DNA of 33,871 nucleotides from Labilithrix sp. (lineage in GTDB: Bacteria > Myxococcota_A > Polyangia > Polyangiales > Polyangiaceae): the NCBI GenBank assembly GCA_019637175.1, contig JAHBWD010000082.1:1-33871 (forward strand), written 5' to 3'. Position 1 is the first letter of the stretch. The number at the start of each line of letters is the position of its first letter. Position numbers and translations under genes: made by a program. The notes beneath the pieces are model-generated. The model was given only the letters and a program-made list of their open reading frames with translations. It was not told the DNA's origin and ran no database searches. Positions 32,893-33,871 of this stretch are shown in pieces.

Positions 32893-32908
32893 CTCGACTG
32901 GTGTCGAG
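32893..32908 (+). terminator. Possible hairpin terminator after malQ
   Basis: CTCGAC and GTCGAG form a perfect 6-bp stem with a TGGT loop, 55 bases after the malQ stop, and a weaker 6-bp stem (GCGGAC with GTCCGC, 32865-32887) lies just before. No U-run is seen, so termination activity is a guess. Confidence 0.35.
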
Positions 32909-32957
32909 ATCCGTCATTCGGTTCAGAGTGCATGAGCAGTCCTTCCTCGTGCAGAGG

Positions 32958-32992
32958 TTGACATCCCGCAAATATCCCTCACTATTGAGGGA
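32958..32992 (+). promoter_or_regulatory. Promoter and operator of the RHH/GNAT toxin-antitoxin module
   Basis: TTGACA at 32958-32963 is a perfect -35, with a -10-like CACTAT at 32980-32985 (16-base spacer). Overlapping the -10 is an inverted repeat TCCCTCA-CTAT-TGAGGGA (32975-32992), a likely autorepressor site. AGAGG at 32994-32998 is the ribosome-binding site, five bases before ATG 33004. This is the clearest sigma-70-type promoter in the window. Confidence 0.75.
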
Positions 32993-33003
32993 CAGAGGTT
33001 CCC

Positions 33004-33348
33004 ATGCGGCTTGAAGCAACCGTCCCCGATACGCGAGGCGACGCGATCGTGCAGCTCGCGGATGAGCTCGGGCTCAGCCGCAGCCAGATCGTGGACGAGG
33101 CGCTCGCTCTCTTCCTCAAGGCCGTGCTCGAGGTACGTCGGGGCCGACGGCTAGTCATGCTCGATCCGACGTCGTCGCAGCCCGCGTGTGAGATCGCGAC
33201 GCCGACGCTCGCAGCGCTCGAGTGGGCGCAGAGGCCTGAGAAGCTCGAGCTCCCGTCCGAAGCGCTCGCGAAGATGAAGGCCCTGGTTGAGGCCGCGCCG
33301 CAGCCGAGCCCGCGCCTGCGGGCGGCCGCCAAGCGCCGCGCGAGATGA
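33004..33348 (+). CDS. Ribbon-helix-helix antitoxin of GNAT toxin module
   Basis: A 114-residue protein. The N-terminal segment MRLEATVPDTRGDAIVQLADELGLSRSQIVDEALALFLKAVLEV is a strand plus two helices of the ribbon-helix-helix fold, with LSRSQIVDEAL as the characteristic helix turn. The rest (DPTSSQPACEIATPTLAALEW, LPSEALAKMKALVEAA) is the probable toxin-binding arm, and the tail is basic. The ATG at 33004 has a good ribosome site and a promoter with operator upstream. TGA overlaps the toxin ATG (ATGA). The antitoxin role is inferred from fold, overlap and operator. Confidence 0.85.
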   Translation: MRLEATVPDTRGDAIVQLADELGLSRSQIVDEALALFLKAVLEVRRGRRLVMLDPTSSQPACEIATPTLAALEWAQRPEKLELPSEALAKMKALVEAAPQPSPRLRAAAKRRAR

Positions 33349-33871
33349 GCGAGGCCGAGTCCCCTTACGCGACGACATCGATCGAACCCGCCGACGCGAG
33401 GTCAGGCTTCTCGTGCGGCAAGCACGCGCTCGACGACTACCTCGCGCGGCACGCCGTGGCGAACGACGCCGCCGGGATCAGTCGCGCTTACGTTCTGCGT
33501 CGAGGGGCGGGTGATCCGACCACGCTTCCCATCGTGCTCGGCTTCTACACCCTGAGCATGGCCGTCGCCGACGCGGGGCAGGTCGCGCAGGTGCTGGAGA
33601 AGAGGCTCCCGAAGTACCCGATGCCCGTCGCGCTGATCGGCCGACTCGCCATCGACCATCGCGCCCAAGGACGACGGCTCGGCGAGACGCTGCTGATGGA
33701 TGCCCTGCGCCGCATCGTTGATGCGTCGAGCATCGTCGGCTGCCTGGGGATCATCGTCGACGCGAAGGACGAGGACGCCGAGCGCTTCTACACGAGATAC
33801 GACTTCATCGCGGTCACGGACGACGGCTGGCCGAAGCGCATGTTCCTGCCCATCGGAACAGCGCGCGCGGC
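33345..33871 (+). CDS. GNAT acetyltransferase toxin, TacT/AtaT-like (truncated by window edge)
   Basis: 175 codons are visible with no stop. The sequence follows the toxin GNAT pattern: FSCGKHALDDYLARHA, IVLGFYTLSMA, a conserved LPKYPMPVALIGRLAIDH, HRAQGRRLGETLLMDALRR (acetyl-CoA loop) and AERFYTRYDF with the conserved Tyr. Such toxins acetylate the aminoacyl group of charged tRNAs and stop translation; the target here is not known. In the usual loop pattern Q/R-x-x-G-x-G/A the last position is Gly or Ala, whereas here it is Arg (RAQGRR). This may weaken cofactor binding. It starts by a four-base overlap with the antitoxin gene. Confidence 0.88.
   Translation, partial: MSEAESPYATTSIEPADARSGFSCGKHALDDYLARHAVANDAAGISRAYVLRRGAGDPTTLPIVLGFYTLSMAVADAGQVAQVLEKRLPKYPMPVALIGRLAIDHRAQGRRLGETLLMDALRRIVDASSIVGCLGIIVDAKDEDAERFYTRYDFIAVTDDGWPKRMFLPIGTARA

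Overview
The window is very GC-rich, gene-dense bacterial DNA with long spurious antisense frames, typical of a large myxobacterial (Myxococcota, probably Polyangia-like) genome. The taxon call rests on three things: a MYXO-CTERM-type sorting tail on the large metallopeptidase (8124-11990), a Cys-rich plus beta-helix surface lipoprotein at the left edge, and several small lipoproteins and K/P/A-rich anchored proteins of the kind common in that group. No rRNA, tRNA, CRISPR array, insertion sequence or transposase was seen.

Layout. 1-1264 (-): partial surface lipoprotein. 1411-3330 (-): RecQ-family helicase. 3482-6031 (+): three exported proteins, namely a SUMF1/FGE-fold protein, a small lipoprotein and a lipid-anchored predicted methyltransferase. 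6033-6824 (-): unknown protein. 6913-7854 (+): AlkA-like DNA glycosylase, converging on a GIY-YIG protein (7799-8101, -). 8124-13443 (-): M36-type metallopeptidase with a myxosortase-type tail, then TesB thioesterase and a small membrane protein. 13565-14848 (+): membrane-anchored Lys/Pro/Ala-rich protein. 14874-15562 (-): VapBC-type toxin-antitoxin pair with a palindromic operator. 15599-17551 (-): exported CocE/NonD hydrolase.

17552-18230 is the most unusual part. It holds a GGATCC-rich repeat tract, a 182-bp long inverted repeat, a four-helix-bundle (23S rRNA intervening-sequence family) gene and a strong downstream hairpin. I regard this as the best candidate for an undescribed element.

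18274-20139 (+): TgpA-like transglutaminase membrane protein. It converges on a hemolysin-III/AsmA-like pair (20096-23520, -). 23584-24294 (+): lipoprotein. 24272-30901 (-): a tightly packed unit of five genes, glgE, maltokinase, pssA, a TrmN6-like methyltransferase and malic enzyme, with ATGA overlaps at two junctions. 31003-32838 (+): 4-alpha-glucanotransferase, divergent from glgE, which completes an alpha-glucan locus. 32958-33871 (+): ribbon-helix-helix/GNAT toxin-antitoxin module with a readable promoter and operator; the toxin runs off the right edge.

How the genes fit together. GlgE extends alpha-1,4-glucan from maltose-1-phosphate, the maltokinase makes that donor, and MalQ trims or rearranges linear maltodextrins. 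Trehalose synthase (TreS) is not in the window. The hemolysin-III and AsmA-like proteins, the TgpA-like protein and PssA point to envelope and phospholipid housekeeping. The two toxin-antitoxin modules and the repeat-framed four-helix-bundle gene look like accessory insertions between otherwise ordinary genes.
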